The position numbers were made by a program, and so were the translations under genes. From Mugil cephalus (taxonomy: Eukaryota; Chordata; Actinopteri; Mugiliformes; Mugilidae), in the NCBI RefSeq assembly GCF_022458985.1, contig NC_061785.1, positions 7,120,204-7,184,203 on the forward strand: a DNA stretch of 64,000 nucleotides. The letters are read 5' to 3'. Shown here piece after piece: positions 43,063 through 55,744 of the stretch (its first letter is position 1; the number at the start of each line of letters is the position of its first letter). The notes beneath the pieces were generated by a model, which saw only the letters and a list, made by a program, of their open reading frames with translations, did no database searches and was not told the origin of the DNA.

Positions 43063-46000
43063 GCCCATATGACCACAGACTGAAAGCACCATTCTGACAC
43101 TCCAATTAATCGGTGTAGACTTCTTGTTTCTAGACCTTTTTTGGAACTTCCTGTTAAGTAGCTGTTACTGATGATGTGGTGTAATGATGTTTTTACTTTA
43201 TTTTCTGCTTTTTGTTTCTACTGAGGAGTATTAGAGCTTCTGTAAAAAAAAAAAAAAATAATAATAATAATAATTCTGGTGTTAAACTTTAATTTTGAGC
43301 AAAAGAAGAAGTCGTAAGTCTGACTTTAAACCTAAATACTGAATGAAAGTGATTATTCTGCAAGATTTTTTTTAAAAAAAGCTATTTGGATATTTGGATA
43401 TGTTAATGATATAATCATGGATTTATTTTATTTTTTTTTACAGTGGCGCTAATCCTCTTGAGGTAGTTTTCCGTTACAAACACAGTGTTAATCACCTGAC
43501 AAAACACTAGACTTGACACTAAACCTTCACCACCTCCTCCTTATTTGTCATCTTCTTATTGAGACATCGGGATCAGATGTGCAGAAACGATAACACACCT
43601 GATCCCTATGTTTCAATAAGACCGTCACCGTGAAAATGATCGATTTTCCCTCCAATATTTCAGTGCCTTCTAAATACTGAGATCAAGTGTGTTGTATCTG
43701 CAGGATGCTCTGTAGCAGCTGGATTGTAACAGTTCACTTATATGCTCCACACATACTGTACAGTGAGACATTTTACGTCATAGCAAATTACCTGTAAAGA
43801 ACGATCTATCTGTAGTATTAAATGTGAAATATTCTGCCGTGCATCGGATGCTGTGATTTCAGGTTTATACCAATTCTCCTCGCTAGGTGGCAACATTTTC
43901 CTGAGTGACGGCAGCGCCGCTCCTGAGTTGAGTCAGCTCCTTTCTGAAAAGGCAGCCAATTACCACGTCTTTTAACAGCCTGTCACCTCTAATGATATTT
44001 TATATTGATTTAATTATGCCGGTGCTTCAGATGGAAAGAGCCCGCCGTGCGTAATTGACTCGCAGATGATTTTGCAGTTTAGACTGATTACGTTTCACAC
44101 AGATGAGCTGCGTCCCGGCTACACAGACCCAGACCCAGAAAGAATGACATGTTTCTTGCAGGGCACTCGACATTGATTCATGCTTTATAGAGATTGGGAG
44201 TAAAAAAAAAAAAAAAAAAAAAAAAATGCAATGCTAGAGATTTGCAGGCCTGATTTAAATTATTAAGGAGTCCAGATTCCCATTGCCAGACAAATAAATA
44301 CATTTATTGATTACACCACTCACTAGATTATTTTTTAAAAAAAACTAAACTAAATATTATGTCATATATGTCATAGCAGAGAATTGCTTGTGACCATAAG
44401 ATTTAACTTTAAATGGCTTAAATACATAATATTTAGGGACACCTGTTGACACCCGTCCACATTTTAAACAAGTGAAAATTCACAAAATAAATTTAATTTT
44501 ACTGAATTAGAGAAGAATTACTAATTGTCTCTCCACCTCCATCTTATCCTGTAAAGAAAAACTCCACTGAGCTGTAAACATTTCACTGGATTTAGTTCAT
44601 CTCACAAGATGGAAATTAATTTCAGACACACACAGAATAAAATACACTGATACAAACGCCTCCAAGGTTTTCCCTGAAGCATCTGAACGCGTCAGTCACT
44701 GAATGCCCTTTCTTTTCCACTCTGACTCGTGAAGGGCCCCCGGTTTAATGAACATAATCTGGTGGAAGCGCGCAGCCATCCGCTTCTCACTTTGCCTTGG
44801 CAAATGCAGCTCAGCTATAGCCTCTTTCTCCGCCCCCATCTTTAACACGGCTATGAGACCTCTAATTATGCAAGGATTCAAGTAGCTTTTCACAAAACAC
44901 AGTGTTGTCCTCCAGAGCTGGAGAGTGCTCCATGAGCTAAAAGGACAGGCTGCTTATTTGTAGGTTGAGCAAATTCAATTTGTTTGATTAGTTCTCTGCG
45001 TCTGCTTCAGGTTTGGTTTAAATGCTGAATCTTAAATGCTTTCCGCTATGTGGTTTTTGCAGGGACTCACAGCATCTAGTGTCTATCCAATTGGTGTAAC
45101 TATTGAGGTCTTTATCTTTTTATTATTATTATTTCTGGCACAGTTAAAGGCTTAAATTCATGTCCACATGTTCTTTGTAAGGATTTTATTTTTTTTATTT
45201 TTTTTAAAAGATATTTTATACCAATTATCACCTAATCTGGGCACACTGGTTTACGTTTAGGCCTGTGTCTACATACTAATATAATCTGATTCATACAACC
45301 TCTAGTGCTGTGACAGAAATAGGGCTGTTGTCATCCTCGTGCATTAGATCACCTGCTGCTCTGGTGGGTTTGCAGGTTTTGTATAAAGCTGACGTGAAAA
45401 GACTTTATCACGATGGCAAGCATTCAATTTGATGTTGGCCTGCTGTAGCGCTTCCTGACTAATAAAATTACGCAGAAGTCAATGAGCTCCGGTCCAGGTG
45501 AAATGCACAGCGCGGATGAAAGAGAATCTATCTGAACCCTGTAAGCTTCGACGAAACCTGAGGGAAAAAACATTCAATCAATAAATGCTACATTGTTTTC
45601 TATGGAATATTAATATTTTTAGTTGCGGTTGTTGTTGTTTTTAGTTCATATGGCTCACATCTGTGCGTAAAATGCATGCGTAATTTGCGTAATCACCCCA
45701 ATTTCATTATGCCCGTGTTTATGTGTGATAATCTGTGGACCATTTATTCAATTTACTGACAGGTGATTGTGGCTCGTGCACGCCTCCCCCAAAACCCGGA
45801 GACATTTTCCTCTTTAATCTAATTGGATGATAAGTGGGTGCGCACTGCACGAGCCCGGAGCCAAAACGCCTGCGCGGCCTTTTTCTTTGGAGTCTATTCT
45901 CGCCACAGCCCCCTCGCGGTTTCATCTCAAATCCTATTTGCTATTGTACCTGCCCAATAGCAGGGACCGAGCGCGTTTTAACTCGGATGGCATTTTTATT

Positions 46001-46220
46001 TCATCATTACAATCCGGCGCAAGTTGGACGCGGTGATCTCTGCGCTCTCGTGCCGATCACCCCTCTGGAGGAGCTGGACGCAGCGTTGAGCGTCTTTTTG
46101 TGTTTCTTCTTCTCTCTGACTCGCGTTATTTTGACACCAAAACCAGAAGATCCTTTTGAGGTGTTTTTACTTTGATACACATAGTTTTTGATGGTGATCC
46201 ATATCGGACAGTAAGCGGTG
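43063..46220. promoter_or_regulatory. acadsb-hmx3 interval
   Basis: 3.2 kb without a recognised gene. It holds the acadsb 3' UTR, A-rich runs near 43240 and 44200, and complex sequence rich in TAAT/ATTA motifs at 43900-44110, 44640-44900 and 45380-45540 that could be enhancers. The 1 kb before hmx3 carries the promoter; a GC-rich segment at 45830-46090 contains CCAATAG (on the plus strand near 45953). Confidence 0.4.
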
Positions 46221-47372
46221 ATGGCAGACTCTGACACGCAAGAGACGCGCCAGCCGGCAAAGGATTCACCTTTTTCCATAAAGAACCTGCTGAACATTGA
46301 AGACAAACCAGCGAAGCCGAAAAGCATCCTCGGCTCGTCTAAAGGAGTTTTTGAAGGTAGCTTCTTTTCACGGCTCGGTGAATTGGCTCTCCCTCGGGTT
46401 GAGTTGCCCACACAGAGAATTGGATTATCTGCGCAGTATCTTGAAAGAGCATCTACCTGGTGGTATCCATATACGCTTGGGACGCATTTCAGGACTGGAG
46501 GTAAATATTTGTGCTACTTTGAATTCGAGTTTGTGTTTATAATTCCTAAAGTCTATCACAAGAAATACTCTTGATATCTTCATATTATTAGATTTGATAA
46601 AATGCAATTTAAACGAATTTAAATAAATTCTTTCCAAATCACAAATTCCCTTCCGAACATGAACATTTTACCCACTGAAAACTCTATTAATTCAAAGAAC
46701 GATTTAAAGTACATTTAGTTAACGTATTTTAATGATTTCTACATATCGAATCTGAATTCCTTTTGCTAATATTTTTTTCCTGTAGGATCTGAAAAGATCA
46801 GCCTGAGGGAAGCATCACCGGCACCGCGCTCCCCGGATCTCCAAAAAAGTGAGCACGATGCCAAAGAGGAAAGCGCAGACGAAGACATCGCGCTGGACGA
46901 AAGCGACGCGGAAGAGCCAAAGAAAGAAACGGACCAGGATGACGACTGGAGGAGAAAAACCGACGAGCTGGACTCCGATAAGAAGCCCTGCCGGAAGAAA
47001 AAGACGCGCACGGTGTTTTCCAGGAGCCAGGTCTTCCAGCTGGAGTCCACTTTCGACATCAAGCGCTACCTGAGCAGCTCGGAGAGGGCAGGCCTGGCCG
47101 CGTCCCTGCACCTGACCGAGACGCAGGTGAAGATCTGGTTTCAGAACAGGCGGAATAAGTGGAAGAGGCAGCTGGCCGCGGAGCTGGAGGCGGCCAACCT
47201 GAGCCATGCGGCGGCGCAGAGGATTGTGCGGGTTCCCATTCTTTACCACGAGAACGGAGCTCCAGAAACGAGCGGGGGCCCCGCTACAAACTCACCGGGA
47301 AGCCAGTCACTGCTCACTTTTCCCCACCACATGTACTATTCCCACCCAGTCCCACTGCTGAGGCCTGTTTAA
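46221..47372 (+). CDS. hmx3: HMX3-type homeobox transcription factor, two exons
   Basis: HMX3 (Nkx5-1) patterns the inner ear, lateral line and hypothalamus. Exons 46221-46500 and 46786-47372; 867 nt, 288 residues. Translation starts at ATG 46221 ([10 protein letters not shown]). An N-terminal repressor-type motif, [10 protein letters not shown], resembles eh1. [19 protein letters not shown] block precedes the intron. Exon 2 has an acidic stretch and then the homeodomain from [20 protein letters not shown] to [17 protein letters not shown]. The sequence after it ([20 protein letters not shown], ending VPLLRPV) matches HMX3 and not HMX2, whose homeodomain reads QVKTWFQNRR. It may be the teleost hmx3b copy, because no hmx2 is adjacent. 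Confidence 0.94.
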
Positions 47373-47434
47373 CACTGACTGTGTCATAATATACACTGTA
47401 CATATGTTTTTAAACCAGAGTGATTGACTGAGAA

Positions 47435-47440
47435 AATAAA
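47435..47440 (+). terminator. hmx3: candidate hmx3 polyadenylation signal
   Basis: AATAAA 62 nt after the hmx3 stop codon. Confidence 0.55.
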
Positions 47441-47477
47441 ATACAATTTTGTATATTTTGTAGATTAAAGGGACACT

Positions 47478-47479
47478 AC

Positions 47480-47530
<51 letters not shown>
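47478..47530 (+). repeat. (ATT)n microsatellite
   Basis: About 17 uninterrupted ATT units just after the hmx3 polyadenylation signal. Confidence 0.95.
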
Positions 47531-47532
<2 letters not shown>

Positions 47533-47540
47533 GTAACCAT

Positions 47541-49080
47541 CCTTTATTGCTGAATTTCCCTTGAGCAGAGTCCCTTTTGCTCAGTTGCTCACATGGGAGG
47601 AACGATTATTGCATTGATATTATTATTATAAGTATGATACTGGTGAATCATATATTTTAATGTATTATTTTCAGAAAAATAGGCGTTTTGAACAGGGTTG
47701 TCGTCTATATGTATTTTACGAATATTTGTGTCAGTGTTTGTAGCTTAAAATGTGAAACTGAATATTTTGATATTTTCCAATATCGTGCAATACCGCTGGC
47801 TTCACATCAGGCTGCCAGGATTTGTCACCTATAGCTATAAAGAATTATCTTTGTTATAGTGAGGACAATCACGTGGTCCCTAAAAAAAAAAAAAAATATC
47901 CGGAAAACTACAGGTGATGCTGGCAATTTTATTTTATGATGCAGTACTTGGTTGACAGTCATTTTAAAGCCATGAAAGAGCCAAAATTTTTAGCTTCTGT
48001 TTTTGTGTTCGGTTTTCTTCTGTTGTTGTAAATGAAATTCTGTATATTATATGGTCTTACGCTCAGTAAAGGTTCGTTCCAAAAAGAAATGTATGGATCC
48101 TTACTGCAGTTGCGATGCACATGTTGTTGCAATCCTCTTATAAATTAGCACAGGTGTCAAAATGCTTTTAAATTAGTAAATAAACCGTGACCATTTATTT
48201 GTAATTTTTTTTTTTTTGTGATCGGAAAATTTGATGAGTTGCAAAGAACATTTTGAAAGAAAGATCGTTTGTGGGAACAAATGCTCGAACTAGTCCTTAC
48301 CACAATGATGAAAGAGGTTCAGTGATCTCATGTGTGTTTTTTGAAATAATTAATTATTTGGCAGATTACAGTACTCTACAATTATTCTAAAACAATCGAT
48401 CTACACTAGAAAAAGCTGCTAAGAATTGCAGCAGCAATTACAAGATATTTTTTATATTATTTATTTTTTAGTCCAGGATCCAGTCTTTTTAAATTAAAGC
48501 GTTCATGCAATTAAAGTTACATTTTTTGCTGTCAAATGAGAAGAGGACCGAACAAGGCTACATGTTACCTGGTGCTTTTTTCAGAGACATTTTATGGGGC
48601 AAATGTCTTCACCTTCATCTTCAAACCACAAAAAGAATATGAAGAAAGTGGTTCTAGCCATAGCCAATATATCTCCCTGTGGAATATGCTCTGCCAGTCT
48701 ACCTGATGAAAATGTTCCTATCATGAGAATCTAGTGTAACCGAATCCAGTCTATAGCAGAATGCCTTAAAATTATTTTTTATGGTTTATTATATTTATGG
48801 TTTATATATATATAGCACATTTACTTTAGTATTACATGCTTTAACTATAATATAACTACATTGTGCCTAACTGATCATATAGTTAACCTAAAACACTAAG
48901 GTCTAAGTCATATTTGAATGTTTTCTTTTAACAAGACAAAAACACAATTTTATCAAGCACATTGTTGTTGTTTTTTTTATTATTATTAATATTGTAGCAG
49001 TAAGTCAAAAATTTACTTAGGTAATTTTGCCATTAGGCTAACGATATTCAGAAACTACTACTTCCTGTATAAGAAAGCGG
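47541..49080. other. hmx3-bub3 interval, where hmx2 would be expected
   Basis: AT-rich sequence without a homeobox or other recognisable exon on either strand. In human and many vertebrates HMX2 lies between HMX3 and BUB3. No [11 protein letters not shown]-type coding was found here. Confidence 0.6.
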
Positions 49081-49369
49081 ACCTGTGTCACGTGATCTGT
49101 GTCCAGACAACGGAAACGCCCGTTCCGAGTTGAGATCAACCAATGAAATCTCAGGCGCCAACTTGAACATTTGATTCAACCAATCAGCGTCCAGGGGAGG
49201 GGCCTCGGTTCAGCGCTAACAGGAGAAGCTAGCTCAACGGAGCCACATTGCCTTCTAGCATTTTCTGTCCAATGCAAATACCCTATTTTTTTGTTACCAA
49301 ACCAAAGCATAGGTCTTGTGAAATTAAAAAAAAGCACCGCTCGCGTTTGAACGACACCAAAGTGAAGCG
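49081..49369 (+). promoter_or_regulatory. bub3: bub3 promoter and noncoding first exon
   Basis: A CACGTG E-box (49089-49094), two CCAAT boxes exactly 40 bp apart (49140-49144 and 49180-49184), and an E2F-like GGCGCCAA (49154-49161) between them. This is the usual makeup of cell-cycle gene promoters. A splice donor (AAGCG/GTAAGT) at 49369/49370 fits the end of a noncoding first exon. The transcription start was not determined. Confidence 0.65.
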
Positions 49370-50032
49370 GTAAGTGAATCGCAAGGGCTCGTAGTCATTG
49401 TGTTTAACGTTACCGTGCTAAGCTAGCGTTAATAGCAAACACCGGTGGAAGTGGGCTCGGTGTATTTGCTGGGTGTAACGGAATACTCCTTGTGGTCTAT
49501 GTGAAATAAAAACTAATAGGACTTTAAAGCCACTAAGTGAAATCAGTGTTACACCACATCTACTAACAGGAAAAGCACGTAATTTAGCTGAAACGTTAGG
49601 ACTAAGTAGTGGTTTTCTTTTGCCAGAGCTATGCAGGGAAGTCTGTGGATACTTGCTTCCTTAGTTACTTACTTATTATTAATTTATGTGGAGGGAAATT
49701 TGGTGTCCAGATGCTTCATCAGATATAAAAAGATATGAAAACTAACAGACTAGCTGGCCAATTCGCTCCCTGTTAATTGGCTAAAATGTAACTTGCTCCG
49801 TGTAAGGTCATTTCAGATCTTAAGCATCTATTATGAAGGGTGAGAATAAATGATGTAAATGTCCAAGATGTCAGACTCAGCTTTGTAGCACTTCCTAAGA
49901 CTTTATCCGTGCGGAATATTGCATTGTTTATACTTCACATTGAAATGTCCTTCTTATGAGACATATAAATATGCATCAGCTGCAGGGTTGCAGAGCCTTA
50001 ACTTGAAATTAAAAAAATGTTCTCTTGTGCAG

Positions 50033-53000
50033 ATGACGGGCTCCAACGAGTACAAGTTGAACCAGGGACCAGAGGACAGCATCTCCTCTGTCAAGTTCAG
50101 CCCCAGCACAGCCCAGTTCCTCCTGGTTTCCTCTTGGGACTGCACCGTCCGCCTCTATGACGTCGTCGGCAACACCATGCGGATGAAGTACCAGCACTCG
50201 GCGCCGGTTCTTGACTGTGCTTTTTACGTAAGTTGCATATTCTTAGTTTGGGCTCCTTGCTGTCATGTCAAACCCACCCTGATCGCCATGCCAAACACAA
50301 AATATGTCACCTTTCACTTGCAGGACCCGACACATTCTTGGAGTGGAGGTTTAGACGCACAATTAAAAACTCACGATTTGAACACAGACCAAGGTATGGC
50401 ACAAACCTGATGAGTGTGTAGCAATTAAATGTGACCTTCATCTTTATGTTTGAATACAGTGTTTTGAGTTTGTGCATTTATATTCGACAGATACAATAGT
50501 TGGATCACATGATGCCCCCATTCGTTGTGTGGAGTACTGCCCAGAAGTTAATGTCATGGTGACGGGCAGCTGGGACAGATCGGTTCGTCTGTGGGACCCG
50601 CGGACTCCCTGCAATGCTGGTACCTTCACACAGCCTGAAAAGGTAGAGCCATAGAGACACGCATGTTCTTATTTAAGACATCATTAAGATTATTTAGTTG
50701 CATCGGATCACAGTATGTTTTAAACGTAAACATTCTAGTTTCACATCTAAAGCTTTAGCTTTAATTGTATGTATTTATCATCCATAAATTGGTGGGTCAT
50801 TTTAACATGAAACCTTATACACACATATATCAGATACTACTTTTGGCATTGCTGTTTTATTTTATTTTATTATTTTTTTTAACTCTGTCTGGACTCTTGC
50901 CCGCTGTTTTTGTGAAAGGTGTACACCCTCTCTGTGGCTGGGGATAAGATGATCGTGGGCACAGCCGGAAGACGAGTCCTGGTCTGGGATTTAAGAAACA
51001 TGGGTTACGTACAGCAAAGGAGAGAGTCCAGTCTCAAGTATCAGACCCGCTGCATTAGAGCCTTTCCAAACAAACAGGTAATTTCAAACTGTACCCGGCT
51101 CTAATAAAATTGATAAACGTACATTTGCGTTAAGCATCGGTGGGTAATTAGCTCCCTACACCGCCTCGTATTACAGGTACAAATTTTAATATAAGGAAGC
51201 TGAATTGTAACCTCATATCTTCTGTCTCGGCTGCAGGGCTACGTCTTGAGTTCAATCGAGGGACGTGTAGCTGTGGAGTACCTGGACCCGAGCCAGGAGT
51301 TTCAGAAGAAGAAGTATGCCTTCAAGTGCCACAGGCTGAAGGAAGACGGAATTGAGCATGTTTACCCCGTCAATGCCATCTCATTTCACAGTGCTCATAA
51401 CACCTTTGCCACAGGTGCGATTGGCTAGTTAGTACTTGATAAGGAATATTTGTTTCCTCGTTTTTTTTTTTCTGTAGTTGAGCCTTTCTGTTTTGTAAAG
51501 GCTTTCCACTGACCTTTAACATTGAGCTGCCAAGGTTACGTGCAGAGCCCAGTTAATATAGATCCATATCTCATCTGTAACGCAGCTTGAAACGTTTGAG
51601 GTTGACCTTGAGCCTCTCCTTTTACCAGGTGGCTCTGACGGCTTCGTGAACATCTGGGACCCTTTCAACAAGAAGCGGCTGTGTCAGTTCCACCGTTACC
51701 CGACCAGCATTGCGTCACTGGCATTCAATAACGACGGCACCATGCTCGCCATCGCCTCCTCCTACATGCACGAGAAAGGAGATATCAGCCACCCGGAGGA
51801 CGCCATCTTCATCCGCCAGGTCACAGACGCAGAGACGAAGCCCAAGTGAGTCTTCCTCAGCAACAACACGGCACGGCAGTTTACTACCGCCTGAATCTGT
51901 AAGCATGTTCTGTTTACAAGGAGCACGTCCAGCTGCTGCTGCATTATGCTGATCTGTATCTCGGTCCGTCCACTTTTCAATATCCGACAGCTGAAAGATC
52001 CAACCCCCGGTATCATCTGCCGTTGTACGCCCGGTGACCAGACCAATGGAAAGTTGTTGGAGAATTTAATGCAATCCACTACAGCCAGACTGTAATAAAT
52101 ACCTGCACTGTGACATTTAAAATGTTTCTTGAAACCAGTCAGATGGTTGCTGATAGCTAGAATGTTACATTTTATGTTGCATTATTAAAAATATTAGTTG
52201 TAGTCGTTTATATAAGCAGTGAACCAAAAGCAGCTTAATGAAGCTACGTTTTTGGTTTCGTATTCAACATTGTCTTAAAGCGGGAATAAGTGTTTCTTTA
52301 GGTACACGTTGTGTCACAACCTTTAGATACATTTCTTTTAAATTTCTTATTGGGGTTTTGCAGACGTCTAGAGGATTTAGCTGGAGAGCCATCATTACTC
52401 CTGGAAGTAAAGGAGTTGGTACAGTCAGTATTAACAGTGTTGCAGGTTTACACACTTATCCTGCTCGCTCTACATTTCGGGCATTGTAGCGGCTCTTCCA
52501 AGAGGAATATTAAACATATATTTGTTGTTTTTACATTTCATGTTTCGATCTATAATGATTTGGACGACAAGTAGTGTTGATTGGGGCTATGTATAGAATA
52601 TAATGGGTAAAAATAATTGTAGAAACAGGAAGTGACATAACAGTGACCACCAGTTGAACGGTCCAGTCAGAGTTGGGGAAAAATGAATAATAAGTACAGT
52701 ATATACTGTATAGTCCCAAGGAAGTGTGGTGGGGTCACACATTATTTCTAAGTTGTTATTTAGTTATTTTTTTCACTAATCACCTGCTTACTATATTAAT
52801 AACGTGGGTCTTTTCAATGCTCAATGCTGATTCGTCACCAATATTCAGCAGTGTTTGTAAAAAAAAAAAAAAAAAAAAAACTCCCAAAGTCGCTTATAAT
52901 ATGCGACGTGGCAACACTGATCCCCAGAAAAATGGTGCCACCCGGCCAATGCAAGAACATGGCAACACGTCGCCCATATTTATACAGTCTGTGATGCATA

Positions 53001-53554
53001 TTGTACACAATGACTTCCTCAGAGGGTGGATCCAGCTGTAACAAACATCTGTTTTAGCTGATGTTTCTCCGGCAGATTAGGAAGTTTACACAATCTGCGA
53101 CGTTCACACCATGAGCCACACAAGTAGGAATCGTCTTTGAGTCGTCGTTGAGTGTTTAAAGTGTGTGCGCACTTAAAAATGAACTGGTGCAGCAAACACA
53201 CGTGATTGTTTAACGTGTCGTCGAAGCCTCGAGTTCAATGAGTTCGACCCAGTGGTGTTGAGCATCAGTTTGTCACTAAATATCGTTTTATCGCTTTCTC
53301 TGAAATTGACTCGTAACCTGATGCTTTTCCAACATTAAGCTTCTGTTCAGATATTTTATTGAGAGAAATGACACATTTATCAAACCCAGAGAGCACTGTG
53401 GTCTTTAATGTGACCTACTCCGTCTTCAACCAGTCTCCAGGTCGGCTGGTTTTGCTTCCACAGATGTGATTTGGTCGTCTCCGTGCATCGACGCAGTGAT
53501 TCCTCAGCTCAATTAAATCTCTTCCTTTTGTTTTTGGTTTACAGGTCAACCTGA
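50033..53554 (+). CDS. bub3: mitotic checkpoint protein BUB3, seven coding exons
   Basis: BUB3 is a seven-bladed WD40 protein that carries BUB1 and BUBR1 to phosphorylated KNL1 at kinetochores. Exons: 50033-50227, 50324-50393, 50491-50642, 50919-51077, 51237-51414, 51629-51845, 53545-53554; 981 nt, 326 residues, as in the vertebrate family. The ATG is the first base of its exon, directly after the acceptor. WD-type blocks include [54 protein letters not shown] and [20 protein letters not shown]. The last exon supplies only four codons (KST-stop) from G plus TCAACCTGA, giving ...AETKPKST as in the human protein. If the final intron is retained, the frame stops at the TGA that overlaps its donor (TDAETKPK-stop). 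Confidence 0.95.
52890..52996. mobile_element. truncated TCACAGACTGTATA miniature element
   Basis: It ends TTTATACAGTCTGTGATG, the inverted terminal repeat of the element at 30298-30744, preceded by ATGGCAACACGTCGCCC. The other end is missing. It lies in the last bub3 intron. Confidence 0.55.
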
Positions 53555-53832
53555 GTGCACCACGGTCTTTATCACATTGGGTTTATCTGCTGGCATCCAG
53601 TGCACCACTAACTCACCGGTTCCTGTTGTTTCTTTCCATTCCAGTACGCCTGTTATTACTCCTCTGTTGTAAGTAATGTTTGTTGGAATTTCTCTTCTGT
53701 CATGTTAAATATTTTATTGTTTCTTGTCTTCCTTGTTTTTTGGCGATTTATATACACCTCTTTGTCATTTTTTCTAGTCTTTGGATCAGTCTTTTAATAC
53801 TGATGCTTCACTGTGTTTGACACTTGTTGTAC

Positions 53833-53838
53833 AATAAA
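53833..53838 (+). terminator. bub3: candidate bub3 polyadenylation signal
   Basis: AATAAA about 280 nt after the stop codon in the terminal exon. Confidence 0.6.
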
Positions 53839-55498
53839 TTCTCTCAAGTTTTGACAAATGGCTTGAAGTCGATTCGTGTTCCGGGAAAAGAAAAAAACGG
53901 TGAAATTCTAGGAATGTGTCGGGGCAGAGGAGGTTGTTCTCTTGATGATGTGTTGAGGGGAAAGCGAGGATCCTCTCGTCTTGCTGAGGGCTCCACTTGC
54001 ACCCAGACACTGACCTTTGCTGATAGACATCAGAGGTCTGTGTCCTAAACCAGAACCTGCTTTATTACTGGGGGGGGAGTAAACTGGATGACCTGGCTGC
54101 AAACCACAGACAAGTCAAACCAAAGTTTCACACTTGCATAAAATAATAAAAAATAAATAAATTCTGATTTGAATTTTAGTTTATTCAAGAATTGTATGTA
54201 AAGTACACAAAATACACAAATTGCATTAAAGAGGATGACAGTGGAGGTTATTTAGTGCTCTAGTTTTTTTTATTTTTTTAAAAAAAAATTCATTATCATC
54301 GACTATCTGCTGCTTTGCGAGCTGCTACACTGGTGACAGGCTCGGATGTAACGCAGACCTTTTATAATGCAGTATATGAATGGGAACGCTGAACCCACAC
54401 CAGTGCCCTGCTGAAGTCTAAGTGCGGCCCTTTTATTTATTTATTTATTTTATTTTCTCCCCTCGGTTCAGATTTTTCAGTGGCGACTAATGCAATTTCT
54501 GAAGCCCTTCAGCCAAAGCAGCGGAGAAGATATAGATGTCAATTATTCTATTTAAGAGCTCCAATTTTATTTATTTTTTTTTTTCTAATGGCTCTATCTG
54601 CTTCTGCAGGATCCTGGAAATGATTAGGTCGGTTTGGTGAAATGATGTAACTAATTCCCGTGATTGTCGATAATGAGTCTGCCCTTTGACGTTGGATTAT
54701 GACTCCAGTTTAATATGAAACGGTATTCATTTTGGGACATAATTACGGCCCACGAAGCGGCCTGAGGGCCGGTCAGGGGTTTGTTGTTGGGGTTACGGTG
54801 AATTACCTAGTTTCCAATCATCTTTAGCTTCTGCTAAATTGTAAAATTTAATCCTTTTAGTTGAACCTGCTGCGGTTTTCTTGTCTGTGCTGGATTGGTA
54901 GAATTAATTGAGCCACTAATTTGTTGGACGCATTAAAGAAAACTAGTATTTATTCCAACCTTTACACCGTAATAAATCTTTTCCTTTTTAAAGGATTTAT
55001 TAAGCTCTTATTTACCATTTGCTGCTAATTCTCAGCATCTTCCTCTACGTCTCCACTCAGCTCTCTGGGTTTTTTATTCCTTCCTTCGCTAGAAAACATC
55101 CAGATGACCACATCTGCGGCTGTGTGGCCGGGCTCTGGTTTCCAACCGCTGAAGTGTTGCAGACAGTTTGGCTCTACATGAAACCGTTACATGACAATTA
55201 AAATGGGCGATTGTGCTCCAACAGCCTGTCAGGTGCATTTAACCCAACCACAAAGGGCTCTTATGTTCACTCAAGAGGGCACGGGTGACCTTCAGCCAGA
55301 CACCCTATCCCTCAAGACCGGCTTCTGATATTGTATCGAGCTGATGATGCCGTCCTTCGTGATCTGTGGAGAAACGGGGAAATCACGTGGTGCGTCAGGA
55401 GAATATTGATGTTCTTCTCTGCAACACGCAGCAGAGATGCACACAGCGAAAGTTTTCCTTCCTTGTTCACCCAATTCAAGATTTCAAGTGAATTAAAG

Positions 55499-55744
55499 CA
55501 GGGGTTTTCAACTGATGGAGAGATTAAGTAGGGACCCCCTACCTACTATGTGTTCTATATAAAGTCAGCCTAGAGTTACTTATAAATATACATTATTATT
55601 ATCATTTTGCATTCAATATTAAGTTATTCCTTTACTAGAATATGTTGGCTTCATGTTAATGTGTGTTTAAAGAAATTAATATATATATATGTATATTATG
55701 TCTAATCAACCAAACATTTTGCGACCCCCTGTTGAAGACCTATG
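55499..55744 (+). mobile_element. hAT-like miniature element, copy 1
   Basis: It starts CAGGGGTTTTCAAC and ends GTTGAAGACCTATG, imperfect inverted repeats with the CAGGGG/CCTATG termini typical of hAT-type elements. Flanks AATTAAAG and AATTAGGC look like a decayed 8-bp target duplication. About 246 bp, noncoding, and closely matching the copy at 60210-60487. Confidence 0.75.

Noticed and set aside
46007-46411. 134-codon minus-strand frame over the start of hmx3
   Set aside because: It overlaps hmx3 exon 1 antisense and ends in the promoter. No family resemblance is seen.
47541-49080. A diverged hmx2 between hmx3 and bub3
   Set aside because: All frames were scanned for homeodomain helix-3 residues and none was found.
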